A stretch of DNA of 64,000 nucleotides from Phalacrocorax aristotelis (taxonomy: Eukaryota > Chordata > Aves > Suliformes > Phalacrocoracidae). A program made the translations under genes and the position numbers. This document shows, piece by piece, positions 38,080 to 51,105 of this stretch. The stretch covers positions 34,118,115-34,182,114 of the forward strand of contig NC_134278.1 in NCBI RefSeq assembly GCF_949628215.1. The letters run 5' to 3'. The notes below the pieces were generated by a model, which saw only the letters and a program-made list of their open reading frames with translations, searched no databases and was not told the origin of the DNA. The stretch's first letter is position 1; each line of letters begins with the position of its first letter.

Positions 38080-40990
38080 CATAGAAACATATAATGGTTT
38101 GGGTTGGAAGGGACCTTAAAGATCATCTAGTTCCAACCCTCCTGCCATGGGCGGGGACATCTTCCACTAGACCAGGTTGCTCCTTCCAGCCTGACCTTGA
38201 ACACTTCCATCACCATCCACAACTGCTCTAGGCAACCTGTGCTTCACTACCCTCACAGTGAAGAATTTCTTCCTTATATCTAATCTAAATCTACCCTCTT
38301 TCTGTTTAAAGCCATTACTCCTTGTCCTATCACTACATCCCCTTGTAAAAAGTCAATCTCCAGCTTTCTTGTAAGCCCCCTTCAGGTACTAGAAGGCTGC
38401 TACAAGGTCTCCCCACAGCCTTCTCTTCTCCAGGCTAAACAACTCCAGCTCTCTCGGCCTGTCTTCATAGGAAAAGGGCTCCAGCCCTCTGATCATTTTC
38501 ATGGCACTCATCTGGACTTACTCCAACAGTTCCATGTCCTTCTAATGTTGGGGGCCCCAGAGCTGGACGCAGCACTCCAGGTGGGCTCTCACAAGAGAGG
38601 AGTAGAGGGGCAGAATCACCTCCCTCAACCTGCTGGCCACACTTCTTTTGATGCAGCCCCAGGATACAGTTGGCTCTCTAGGCTGCAGTCGCACATTTCT
38701 GGGTCATGTTGAGTTTCTCTTCAACCAACACCTCCACATCCCTCTCCTCAGGGCTGCTCTCAATCCATTCTCCACCTAGCCTGTATTTGTGCTTGGCATT
38801 GCCCTGACCCAGGTGCAGGACCTTGCACTTGGCCTTGTTGAACTTCATGAGGGTTGCACAGGTCCACCTCTCAAGTCTGCCTTGGCATGCCTTCCCTCTG
38901 GCTTGTTGACTGCACCATGCAGATTGGTGTTGTCAGCAAACTTGCTGAGGGTGCACCCAATCCCACTGTCCATGTCACAGATAAAGATGCTAAACAATGC
39001 CAGTTCCAATACTGACCCCTGAGAAATGCCACTCATCACTGGTCTCCACTTGGACATCGCGCTGTTGACCACAACCCTTTGAGTGTGACCATCCAGCCAA
39101 TTACTTATCCACCAAGGTTTGTGAATGTGAAGCTGCTCCTATCTGTCTACAGAGGGCCTCATCAGCTTGATCTTCCTAGCTGGGTGGCCTGCAGCAGATC
39201 AAAGCTATAATGTCACTTGTCCCTGCCCTCACTTTAATCCTGACCCATAAGCTGTTGATCAGCTCCTCACACAGCTCCATGCACTCCAGCTGGTCATTGA
39301 TATAGGGGGTGACACCCCCTCCTCGTCTCCCCTGCCTGTCATTCCCAAAGAGCCTGTATCCTTCCATTCCAACACTCCAGTCATAGGAGCCATCCCACCT
39401 CATTGATAAGATCATAGCCCTGCAGGTGTACGCTCATCTTTAACTCCCCTCGTTTATTCCCCATGCTACATGTGTTTGCATAGAGATGTTTAAGTTGGGC
39501 CCCCGATGAAGCTGACTTACTGTGTGGAGTGGCTGGAATTCCTTTGCATTGCTCTTCAGGTGCTCTCCTGCTGACTTGTGATCCTTCTCCAGGCTCTAGG
39601 CATCTTTTGCTGGAACTGGCCTCAAACTGGTAGGAGTGGGAAGGATTGAGGTTCTGCTCTCCAGACAATTTTAGTTTAAAGCCCTTTTCACCAGCTTGGC
39701 AAGCCTATGACCAAAGATGACCTTCCCCTTCTCTGACAGATCTACCCCATCAGCCCCTAAGTAGACCAGGTTTCTCAAAGTGAGTCCCATGGTCTAAGTA
39801 GCCTAAGCCCTGGATGTGGCACCTGTCCTGTAACCATTTGTTGACTCACCGGATTCAGCTGGCCCTTTCAACCCCTTCCCTCTGACTGGGAAGATTAATG
39901 AAAAAACTACCTGTGCTCCAGAGTCCCTTACAACCGCTCCCAGGTCTCTGTAATCCTTCTTGATACTCCTCAGGCTGCTCCTGGTTGTATCACTGGTTTC
40001 CATGTGAAACAACAGCAGCAGATAATAGCCAGTATGAGGCTTGGTAGTCTATTGGTGACATCCCTGATACAAGCCCCTGGTAAGCAGCCCACTTCTCTAA
40101 AGAGTGTGCCACGCTGGCAAATGGGTGCCTCCGTACCTCTCAGAAGAGTCACCTACTACTATCACCCGTCGCCTTTTCTTAGTTGCACTGATTGTTAAAC
40201 AGGGAACAGATTGGGCTGCCTTACTCAGCTCCAGCATCATTCCTGGTGTGACAGGTCTTTCCTCATCAGTCTGCAGAGTGGTGAAGAGGTTCTGCAAGGG
40301 CACCTCAGGCTTCAGGGGAAGTGTCTTCCTTCTGCTGGTCCTTACTGTTGCAACCGTCTGTTCTTCTGCGTTATTGGCCCCTCTCCCTTCTGTGTGTGCC
40401 AGTGGGGGTGTTTTTGGCTCTTTGGTCGTGGGCTGTGGGTCTACCGCAGACTGCACTTGGAACCAGCTATCTAACTCCATCTCAGCCTCCCCGATGTTAC
40501 GCAGCCTTCTCACCACCTCCTGCAGCTCAGCCACCTGCTGCACACAGTCCTCCACCTGGGCACACCTTTTGCAGGCAGGTCTGCTGCCTGTCCCTGCCCC
40601 TAGGAGAAGAAAGGTCTAGGTACTTCCTGCAGTCTGAGGTCTCTGCTGCAGCCTCTCCCTTCAGCAGCTCCATCTGGGTGGAGGCACCAGCCACCACTGG
40701 GGTAGATGGCACAGACTCCCCAGGCAGAGCTGCAGCCTTTCATTCAGATGAGTGCCCACCATTCTGCATTGAGGGTCAGGTAGGATGAGTGCCCTTGACC
40801 TGTGCAGATGGTCACAGAACAGTGCCTGATTGCTGCGTTACGCGTACTTCAAGTCTCCCACTTGGCCAGTGGAATGCCCCTCCTTTGAAGAGGTGCCCTC
40901 CCTGTGCGCCCTCCCACGCAAACTGCCGTGTCACACCCTGTTTGCCCATCCTGTTCGCAGCGCTCCTCAGAGGTGTGCTTTAGGAAGGGA
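38080..40990 (-). mobile_element. Near end-to-end CR1 LINE with internal deletion (5' UTR, ORF1, EN, RT, 3' UTR)
   Basis: On the minus strand this copy keeps both ends of a CR1 but has lost the middle. From 5' to 3': a GC-rich probable 5' UTR (about 40560-40990); ORF1 with the 'MEDCVQQVAELQEVV' coiled-coil start near 40555 and an SGNH-type esterase domain whose 'VVGDS' serine block is kept. The second esterase block ('SIKKDYRDLGAVVRDSGAQVVF', in part) follows. Next is an endonuclease start ('YANTCSMGNKRGEL') with middle parts ('RQGRRGGGV', 'ICCRPP'). Near 39120 there is a jump straight into the reverse-transcriptase palm, where the catalytic box reads FADN instead of FADD (38929-38940). The C-terminal ORF2 and the 3' UTR end at 38080 ('GGTTTGGGTTGGAAGGGACC'). 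Frameshifts and stops make it non-functional. Confidence 0.92.
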
Positions 40991-42967
40991 ACGTACCGGT
41001 TCAGTGGGCAGCAAATAATTATGCAAGAGGAGGTAAGGTTACACGGTGGAAATTATTACTCCGAACTAATGCAGTGCATGAAACCAAAATGCCTTTAATA
41101 GGGCTGCTGAACCAAAGGCAATGTATGAAAGAGATTGTCATTGCTATTAAAGAAAGAAATCCTGTTTGTTTTGTAATGGGAAATAAGATCCTAATCAATA
41201 TTACTTGGGGTCTAAAGCAACATTGCGTTTCTGAAATTATCATCAGCATTGCAGGTGCTCTCCTTATTAGAAAATAAAGTCAGTAATTCTTCATCAGTTG
41301 AGCAGAAGTAAACAATAAAATGTTTCTTACTATCTGGGGCTCATTTGTTTCAGCAGGAAACTGCCTCTACTGTTACGCTACTCAAGTGTACAGATTCGCT
41401 CTGGTAACAGAGAGGTATCCTTATCTGTATGGATTTAAATATGGAAAGAGACAGTGAATGGAAAGAACAACTTCAATCAGATATTTTAAGTTACAACTGA
41501 ATCGTGTGTTTATGGCCCCAGACAGTGTGCTCTGCAAAATGTTCCAAAACACTCATCTCTAAGCTTTCAACTACTTCTCACTTCTGCTCCAGTGAAAATT
41601 TTTGAGAGAGAGAAAAAAAAAAGGTTTGCTATCAAGATCTAACACAAGGAAGGTAGAATAATAGTGATAACCATTTCCAACTGAGTTAGGAAGGCAGTGT
41701 GTTCCTTTTATTTATCACCCATCATCATCACCTAGGCCATCATTTCTTTTTGAAATATGTAAGAGTTTTGCTTCCAGTACATGATCTTTACACTATAAAA
41801 ATCATTTTAGAACAATAGTTTTATAGTCCACCTTTTAGAAGATAATGCTTTAAATTTCTACTTTCTTTTTTTATTGCAGTGGTAGGATAGCTGCTTCTAT
41901 AAACCGGTCTAGATAATATGTCATATCTCCCTTCAGCAGCTACTGCACACATGATATAGGAAACTCTCCTGCTACTGGTTACTCATTAAAGTTAAGTGAT
42001 AGGGATCCACATGGCAAGGTTAAATTTCAACACTTTAAACCCTGCAGAAAGTTGCTAATAATAATGTTTAATTTTCACTGCAAGCATTTATGGTGTCATC
42101 AGCTTGACCCACTTATTTTCTTCTTCTCATTAGTTGTAACCAATGAACCTCCCTGCAGAATAACAATCTTCAGGCCGAATAACAAAATAGAGGCAGGATT
42201 TGACCCCTGCTTGAATTAAACAACCTAAATGGTTTTAATGTGAATGTCCGATTAACCAGAGACAAAGCCTGATCAAGATTTTCAAAAAGGACTGAAGACT
42301 TCAACATCCTAGTAGGGAAATGCTAACAGAAACTGGATTTTCAAACCAGGAGCACTCAACATTTTCTTAAAATGGTCCATTGGGTAGGGCAACTAAAATA
42401 ACTACTTACTTTTAAAAAATAAAACATTTGAAATGCTGCCCTTTTATCTGGGGAAAATTAGGTTTGCAACTAATCATCCATAACCTCTTGACACTGAAAA
42501 GTCTTGCTGCAAAAATATCAGCCAAGTTCGAACCATCTCACAGGGAAAGAAAGAGATGAGGAAAGGAAGGGCGTTTGCTATGGCAGAGAGGGCTGGAGAA
42601 TGGAAGGGGAAGTCAATGGGGTACCGAGTGGTGGGACCCATGGTGGAGACAGGGCAGGCACTGGGTTTGTACTGTTCCTTGTGGTGATGCTCACATGGGA
42701 CTGTGATATGATGCCTCTCTTTGCTCATTCTCCCACCCCCTCTTTTTAGGGAAGCAATCAGAGGAGCTGTTACATCAAAGGCAGAAACCACTGCTATCCT
42801 TTCAACCCTCTGCCCCCTGCACATAAGGTTTGTGATTTTGCAGCAGGGCAGGGTATCATCAGTGACAGATGCTTACGTGTCCCTACAGTATTGACCAGGT
42901 CAAACTTATCAATGGGTTTTTATTTCACAGGGTAGGTCATAAAGTATTCATTGCCCTAGGTCATCTA
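40991..42967. other. Intergenic DNA, no recognised feature
   Basis: AT-rich, no recognised gene. Frames up to 116 codons (42474-42824, minus) overlap a frame on the other strand and have no recognised domain. Confidence 0.5.
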
Positions 42968-43215
42968 GACTCATGGAATAATTTAGGTTGGAAGGAACTT
43001 CTAGAGGTCATCCACTCTAACCTGCCCAACGCATGGCTCTGGTCAAGGTTTTGTCAGGTTGCTTTAGGCCTGCTAAGCTTTAAAATACTCCAAGGACAGA
43101 GATTTCACAACCTATATGAGCACCTGTGCCAGTGTCCGACTACCCTCATGGTAAAAGATTGTGGGTTTTGCCTTATATCTGTATTTGTACATCTTGCTTG
43201 TCATGTAAATAATCC
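42968..43215 (-). mobile_element. CR1 LINE 3' end fragment, diverged
   Basis: Starts 'GACTCATGGAATAATTTAGG' and continues 'TTGGAAGGAACTTCTAGAGG', then 'GGTCAAGGTTTTGTCAGG', the reverse complement of a CR1 3' UTR. The 5' edge, near 43215, is blurred by divergence. The 124-codon + frame at 42869-43243 is a shadow of this repeat. Confidence 0.88.
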
Positions 43216-46200
43216 CCCAGTAAATCTGGCCTGTGGCATTTAATCATCTTCTCCCCAACCCTACAAGGATATTAAAACCCACTTTTGGCTCATATATTTC
43301 CCTGCAGACAGTGATATATGTGGAGACATAAAACAAGATAGCTTTAGATACCTCACAGCTTCTTTTTTATTCCTATTTTGACATGCAGTAACTACCTCCA
43401 GCCTTCCTCTAGGAATACAGCTGTTAGACCATCCCTTTAAGTTGTGTGGGAAAAAGCGCTGTTCTTTGCTATTATCTTATTCCCGATGTTTATGATTCCT
43501 GTTTATGCGTTGTAAACTTTGTCTTGTTATTGTTGTTGTCTCACAGCCTCACTAGATCACCTACATTCCTCTTAACCTTTGCTTTCTTGTTTTTCATCTT
43601 GCTCCTGATGGAGATTTTTGAAGTGCATGCTTTAGGATGAGATTCAAGAATGTGGGTAAGTCAAGTGCCTAACCATGCCGGTAGATGCCTAAGGAACTCC
43701 TTTCTGATGTGCTACAGCTCCAACAGCTCTGACTGAATCTCATTACTCATCTAGCAGGAGCTCTTGAGGGCCCTACTGACCTTAGACAGTTTCCCCTCCG
43801 CCTTTACAATTTACCTAATGACAGGAATAAACCTCAGTGAAGTCAACAGGAATGGAGTAGCAGAAAGGAGGAGCCCCAAGCATACAATTCCTACAAAAGG
43901 TTTCCAATGACTAGTTGTTCTCTGATACACTAATGGAAGCACATGCTGTCGGACTTTGTATCTATTCCAGCTTTCTGTGGTGCCTCTAGCTTATAAATTC
44001 TCATTATTTCACATTGGTAGCTCAGAAGGCACATCTTACTCAAATTCTCTGAGGATCATAGATCCTGTCAAATTATTTGAACAGGCACATCAAAAAGGCC
44101 AAATATTTTCATATTTTTAATAAAAAATGGCAGTAAATTATTTTTTATTTTAAAATGTACCTGCAGAATACATTAGGTTGGTGATTAACCATCTAATTTA
44201 GAAACAGTATTACTCCAGTTACAATGAATTACAGTCATTTAGTTTCGAGTCCTGTATTTATGCTATGAATAAAGCCTAAGACACAAGAACATATGTATGC
44301 ACGATGAACAGCTGATAATCTGTTGAAAATATAAAATCACTCCTAGATCTCAACAAAGACTTTAGATGCCAGGCAATTCTGTGCTTTAGACCTGAAAATT
44401 TGAAGTCCTATTCCAAGGGCAGAAACCAGACTCCTACGTTAGAACAAGGCCATCTCAATAATGCATGAAGTGTATAGGCACCTCCATATGACAGTCGGAG
44501 AAGCCAGGGCACCAAAGAACCTTTTAAACTGGCCAGAAACATGCAGAGGGTATCTCCTTTTTTGTCCTGTACTTGAGATTAGTGACGCTGCCAACCTGTC
44601 CTAGTGGTCAGTAGTCAGAGTGCTCCCTCCAGCCTCAGCATGGCTCTGCTGCCCAGGAGCAACACCTAGAGATGTTCAGCATTTCTGAAGCACAAGCACC
44701 CTGGGGTAAGAGCACCTGAAGTGGTCAGCTCTCTCCATGCTACTCTGCATAGGTTTTCTTAAATTTATTTGGGCCAGAGAGAGCATAACTGAGCACATCT
44801 CCTGTATCTACAAGTTAGTCTGTGGAAACAAACAGCATAAACGCAAATTATGTTCTAATTGTCTCAAGTGAAGACTGACAGGCTTCTAGGCATTTTCAGA
44901 AGAAAAATTTTAGGTGATTCTTAAATATTAATGTAAAAATGTCAATGCTTCAATGATCAGGTCATAGTTGAATAGGAATTTTCAAAATCAGAGATGCTAC
45001 AGTACAAGTGGAAAAGATGTGCAAAGAAGAGGAAAGAGGGGATGGCCAGAAGTTAATGTCTGGCAAATAATGAAGGCCACTAGAGTCTAAAGGAAAAGCT
45101 CATAATGAGATATATCAAAATATCAGGCACCAGCTTCTTTCAGGTACATCTGTAGATGATCTAATGCATAAACTAAGTCTATGTATTGCTGTGTCTTAAA
45201 GGAAATTTCTTAACTCTAGGGAACAAGCTGAGCTTTCACAGAATATGACCTCCACACCCAAAGAAACCAGAAACAAATCCAAACGAAAAAAAAATCCTTA
45301 CTTGTCTGGAAACCTGAAAAAAGAATGTCCTCTTGCTGAATTCCCAAGAAGCCATGTTCTGACCTTGCTGGGTTTCTTCAGATATGCTTGAAGGAACTGC
45401 CGACTTGCAAGCTAGCCAAATTGCTCTGTTCCTTGAAAAGCAAGGATCCCAAGGATCTCTCTTCTTTAGAAACTGTGTTTGGCTACAAAAGACTGCATTA
45501 AACATTAACATTTTTGATTGGCATGTTTTCTCCAAAACTCCTAGGTATTTTGGGGAATATGGTTTTGAAAATCTAAATATTTTGAGAAATGAAACCTTTC
45601 TACCTGAAAAAAATATTTCATATGCTATTCTATTTTTATTATATTCCCAGCTTCTGTATGGTAAACTGCTCTGCAGTTCTCAGTATAGAATCATGTCTTT
45701 TTTTTCTTCTTCTTTCTTTTTTTATTTTTTTAGTAGTCAAACACTTTGGTTTCACTAGATTAAAGAGTGGGAATGGCCCCTGGAGCAGGCCCTGCATCAT
45801 TGGCAGAGTTGGCACATTTTAAGACATAAGGTCTTGTTTTGTCACCAGGCTGTTTACTCTGGACTCTGGATAGTTCAACAACAGAGGGGGGAAGCTTAGG
45901 AAGGAAGTAAAGCACCACAAAATAGTAAAAAAATACCCCAGAAAATGAAAGAGAAAGTAAACCGGATGAACAGAAGAGCTATTTAGGACAGAGGGTGTTG
46001 GGGTCTGGCAATGACTTTACAGAGAGGCATGCCTTACTAACGGAGAGTGATGTTGAGATATTTAGTTAAGTAGGAATGAATGGGATCAATTAATTCTCTT
46101 ATCAAGGATGAATATCTGATGAGTGAGAGGAAATACTAGATGTCAGGAAGGAAAATGAACATTTTGCTAGGACAGCCAGGCAGCACAGAAGCAAGGCCAG

Positions 46201-49200
46201 GAATTTCTGCTGTTGAACTGGACCAGGCAAAGAGAGAAGGCCAAGCTGTTGCTCTAGCTGGGCAGGAGCAAACATCTCCTGGCAGAGAAAGGGGCCCACT
46301 AGAAACAGTTTGGGGACTGGTCCTGTTTTTTACAGATGTGTTAACCAGGCAGAATTGTTTTTAGCATACTTCTGGCCCAGGAGGCACAAGTACTGCAAGT
46401 GAGCCATTGACATCTTGTACTCGGACTAAAATTTAGCCTGTGCTGGTAGTAACCCAGAGTGACTGTCATGCCAGCCATGGTCTGCTTGGAATGAAAGTCT
46501 GGTCTCAGGACAGCTCTTTGTGGGCACAGGTCTTCCTCAGAGTTAGCAACCTCATAGCAGTCTAACAGCAAGGTCAATACATAAAAGGGACATCAAAACT
46601 AAATTGCTTTTCAAGGTACTGCCGGTAGTTCAAGCTTAAGGGATCTTATGAAGAATGCACCGGGAAGGTTGGGCAGTCCTTTCATCTGTGTTCAGTGCAT
46701 GAACGCCTCATGCTACTGACAGTCTTCCTTCTCTCATTTATGTGAAAAAAAAAGCCTGCAGGAAAATATTCCAACATCTTGGAGTATTAATATAATATAT
46801 ATAATACTCCAACATTTTGGAATATTAATATCAGAGCCCTGCCACAGCTGCTAGCATGTTACATGCGCTAATTAGACAGCTTGTAATATGCATCCTAACA
46901 TGCTGTTCACCTCATCTGACATTTAGCTAATGATTTATTATGCAATAGTGATGCTCAGTTTGGGGATCCTGGAGATGCATACCGTGTATTAGAGGCTGTA
47001 CAACAGGTCCACATAGCAAATGAATTGTCCCTTAACACCTAAGTGTTTTGAAAGCTTATTCCTGACTCTTGTATGCTTGGCACCAAGAATAGCTATGTGT
47101 ATGCCCTCCTCCACATAATTAGGCAGCAAGCTAAAAATCTCACAAAGAGATGCAAAACTAGAGCATACATGACACCTCACCGTATTATATAACACAAAAA
47201 AGGTTATTAACAAGCAACTCAAATGAACTCAAAACATGATACCACAGTAAACTGACCTTTGCAAAGTGTTGCTACAAAGGCCCTCCAGCTTGCACTCTGG
47301 CTGCTTTTCTGTTTAAAATAGCCACTGGATGTACGTGATTTGTACCATTCCCCCTTTGCAGCATTTGAGTGTCTTACCCTGTTCCATGAATTTATAATAA
47401 AAAACCCTCTGCGAACGAATCTCTACCACAAGACAGATATGTAATCAAGGCACAAAGAGAGATTTTTCAAATCTGTGTAAATACTAAAAGCTGCATATAG
47501 GTACACAACTGGTTTTCAGCAACTTGATAAGCATCTGCAGGCAACTTGAGACAACTATGTGCTCACGTACTTTGGACTTGACGTGGTCAGGCTCCAGCTC
47601 CTACCTGGCCTGGCAGCACAGAGTGAGACAGTGAACTGGACGCCCTGAACTCCAGCCAGTGCCCTCCAACACCACTGGTCTTCTTTGTTTCCCGCTTTTT
47701 TTGCCCTGTAGCAAGGTTCTTCTTCTATTAATATCTACCCTGTGTCACAATTACCCCAGTGCATTTCGATATTCCTGTTATTTATCCCCAAATTTAGTCC
47801 TTGTGAAGGCCTGCTTTAACTTCTAGTGTGGCTAACCCTAAAATCGCATTAGTAAATGTCTTACAAAAGAAGTTTACATGGTGTTGCAAAAGCATGTTTT
47901 ATTAGAAATAAGGGAATAAGGGAATATCACTGCTGCCTAAATCATTTCTTCTCTTCTATTAAAATGGAACCCAGAAACACAGATTGAAGACAACATATCG
48001 CAAGTAACACACTGGAAGGAAAACCCTGAAAATCACAAACATATGTAACATTTTGTTCCTGATCAGAAAAGACGATATGTACCAGTGGATCCTTCCACAA
48101 GTAAGGACACATGACATTTGATGTATACATTTGGAATAATGCAACACAATCGTAAACCCCATGATTTACAATTTTGGAAGAACATGTTGTTGGCATTTGT
48201 CATAAAGCACAGTAACAGCTACTCCTCAGCTGCACTTTAGCATGCCATTTTACTTGTCTGGCTTGCAGGCGGGATATGCTGTACCTGCAGCCTCGAGAAG
48301 TCAAGATTCCTTGGGATGTTCTTGCCTTGGAGATTTCGTCAAGTAGATCCTCTTACTGACACCTGAACCCAGGGTGACCTTGGACCATGCGGACACACTG
48401 GAATTTCACACGCCTCATCTCTGTAGGTATTATGTAGTCTGAAGCCAAAATATCAGGGGAATTTGTTGTCGTATAAAGGTAGACCCGTATTTTGCAATAA
48501 ATACTTAGAGGAGGGCTAGTTGTTTTACATAGTACAGCTCCTCTGCCTGGTACAGGGTGGGCAGCTGTCTGAGTACTCAGCATTCAACCACTGTATCAAG
48601 CCCTGGTAATCTGACATATTAAAACGTAGGAATCAGAATAATTACCACCAACCTCTTTTCATAATACTTACTATTTAAAGCATTATTTAATAAAAGCTAA
48701 TAAATGCAAAAATACTTTTGTTCGCACACTGTAAAAACAAAATACTGAATTCAACACTAAGAGTATTACTTTTGTTTGCTTCTGGCTGTCCTGACATCTG
48801 TGGCTACTTTTCAATATTAGCCCATACTATTTGTGCTCACAGACTTTTTTCTTCGCTATTATTTAAATTAATAGATGATTTTAAGCACCACTAGAGGGCA
48901 CAGAATTATAACAATATTTCTTAGCGGATCACAAAAAGTACATCAGGAGCAGGAGTCTGGTAATTTTCATAGTTTATTGTCCAAATCCCCAGCTTAAAGC
49001 CTCAATCCTATCAACAGTGATGCATGTGTGTAGTTCTGCTGCTGCAAGCTGTGCCATTGCCTACCCACAGCAATTAAACAAAGCTCACAGGTGAGCCCTT
49101 GTGGGACTGGAGCCTTACGGAGCCTTCCTGAGCGGGCTGGACCATGTGCTCCTAGATGAACGGCACCGTTCTGCTTCCTGGAACTTGATCACCAGCCCTC

Positions 49201-49832
49201 AAATATTTTACTCAAGTGACTAAGGCCAGTAAAGTGTAAATCTAAGCATGGTGCTGGAGGCCCAGCTGATGTGAAGGGATGCTATATATATTTGGCTCTA
49301 AATGAGTACACAGGGATGAAAAAATTGAAGGTATAAACACTTGTATACCAAACCAGGGAAATGCAAACAAGTAGTAAATGAAGGATTAACTAACTCAATT
49401 TACAATTCAAAGAAAGAGGAGTAGATATGTGCCACTGGAAAGCTTAAATATTAATGGGTTGCTGCCGATACATACATCAACTACTTAACAACTGTTCTGA
49501 CATGTGTGCTGTTTCTGCCATCCCTTATCAGGAGCGTGAGTGGCCACTGCTGTTCACATGTTAGAAAGTTGCTGTCTGAGGCTGCCTGCAGCAGTGCAGG
49601 AAGTGCCGTGAAGAAAGGAAGAAGATGAAGCTCTTTCTTTGAAGACAACTAATTGAAAGGCTCTGGAGACACTGTAGCCGTAAATCAGCACTGTTGATGT
49701 TTCCACCTCGCTTTAGTAGAGGCACAAGTTAACGTCCTCAGCCAGACTTCACCGCTTCCTTCTTCTTTTCTGGAAGTTGGAGATGGGGTGTTAATCAAAG
49801 GCTTGAGAGCCTGACCTCTAACTAGCCAGTAA
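43216..49832. other. Intergenic DNA, 6.6 kb, upstream of KCNQ5
   Basis: AT-rich sequence without recognisable exons or large repeats. It contains an AT-rich hairpin at 46765-46826, listed separately. Small frames up to 124 codons (45384-45758) overlap frames on the opposite strand and have no recognised domains. Regulatory elements of KCNQ5 may lie here but cannot be named from sequence alone. Confidence 0.5.
46765..46826. repeat. AT-rich inverted repeat (hairpin)
   Basis: Arms of about 25 bp, beginning 'AATATTCCAA' on the left and ending 'TTGGAATATT' on the right, pair with two mismatches around a loop of about 12 AT-only bases. The transcript of either strand could form a stem-loop, and the DNA could extrude as a cruciform. 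No relation to a named miRNA or MITE was recognised. Confidence 0.75.
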
Positions 49833-49851
49833 GGGGGGGGGGGGGGGGGGG
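49833..49851 (+). repeat. Poly-G tract (19 G)
   Basis: An uninterrupted run of 19 G stands on the + strand about 160 bp left of the CpG island. Such runs form G-quadruplex or triplex DNA and are difficult to sequence, so the exact length may be unreliable. It is followed by a short GAATT-rich stretch. Confidence 0.92.
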
Positions 49852-50253
49852 AATCGAAATTGAATTGAATTTCAGAACGCCTCTATTGATTTTCGCATAA
49901 CGTTAGGGCCCACGTTATTACTTTTCATTAACCCTTCACGAATTAGCGTCACATTTTCACGCTGCGGTGCTCAGCCTGCAAAACCAGTGACAGGCAGCTA
50001 TTTTTCATGCAGCGGGTGCTGAAGTGCCGGGGCTGCGGCTGCCCCCTCCCCGGGGCAGCGCGGGGTTCCCGCCGCCACCACGGCGTCCCCCGGGGAGGGG
50101 GGTGGGTGGCGGCTGCCAGCAGCAGGCAGCCACGGGGAGGGGGACCGGGGGGCGGCCGCCGAGCAATAAACGGCGGCCAAAGGCGGCACGGCTACCGCCG
50201 GCTGCGGGCGGGGAGGCTCGGAGCGGCCGCGCCTGCGGCGTCGTGGGGTGGAA

Positions 50254-50255
50254 AT

Positions 50256-50294
<39 letters not shown>

Positions 50295-50317
50295 TCTATT
50301 TATTTATTTATTTATTT
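50254..50317 (+). repeat. (TTTA)n microsatellite inside the CpG island
   Basis: About sixteen tandem TTTA units with one TCTA interruption, flanked on both sides by very GC-rich DNA. It lies 1.1 kb upstream of the KCNQ5 start codon, so it may fall in the promoter or, if transcription starts further left, in the 5' leader. Repeat number is likely polymorphic. Confidence 0.95.
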
Positions 50318-50884
50318 CCCTCCCGCAAGCTCACCTTGATGCGGCGGGGAGTTAAAGGCCCGCTCTCGGCAGGGGGAGCTTTGTTTTCTCGGCGCAGCTC
50401 GGGCACAGAGCGGCGGCACCGCTGCGCTGCTCCGGCCACACTGCGCCGGGCCCGGGGCCGGAGCCGCCGGGGAGCGGGGGAGAGCCCGCAGGGAGGGCAG
50501 CCCTCTCCATCGCTGAGATTTGAGCTCCCGCCGCCGCGGGGGGCCGGGGCACGGCGGAAGCGCCGGAGCGGCGTGTCGGACTGCGCCGCCCCCTCGGGGG
50601 GATACCGGGCGGCTCGCCTGCGCTGCCCCGCCCGGGCCGGCCGCGCTCCCCGCCCGCAGCGGGGTCCCGCCGCCGGCCGAGCCTCCCCCGCCCCGCTGCC
50701 GCCGCCGCCGCGACTTACGGCAGTTTTGTTACTTTCTCGGACTTAAATGGACATTTCCCGGGAGCGCGCCTAGCCGGCGGGTGCCGCGTCCCGCCAGCCG
50801 CCCGCCCCGCCGCGGGCACCGCCGCTGCCTTTGCCGCTTGCGCCCCGGGACGCGGAGGCGCCCGGTGGCGGGGCCCCTGCCTGC

Positions 50885-50906
50885 CCCCCTCCCCCCCCCC
50901 CCCCTC
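50885..50906. repeat. Poly-C/pyrimidine tract
   Basis: A C-rich run ('CCCCCCTCCC', then about fourteen C, then T) in the probable KCNQ5 leader or core promoter. It could adopt G-quadruplex structure on the other strand. Length may be inaccurate in an assembly. Confidence 0.8.
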
Positions 50907-51105
50907 CGCCGGCCCGCCTTTCTCGCCGACTTTCTCCGCCGCCGGCAGCGAGAGCAACAGCTTGCCCGGCCCGGCCAGGCCAAGTGCCGCGGGAGGCAGC
51001 GAGGGAACGGGCGGCGAACGGCAGCGCCAAGCCGCGGCCCGGAGCGCTCGCCCCCGCCGCCTTTCCGCCGGAGCTGCGCGGAGCTGCCTTCCCGCCGCCC
51101 CCCAC

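Noticed and set aside
40104..40788. Plus-strand frames of 155-171 codons at 40.1-40.8 kb
   Set aside because: They are the antisense of CR1 ORF1, which is clearly recognisable on the minus strand.
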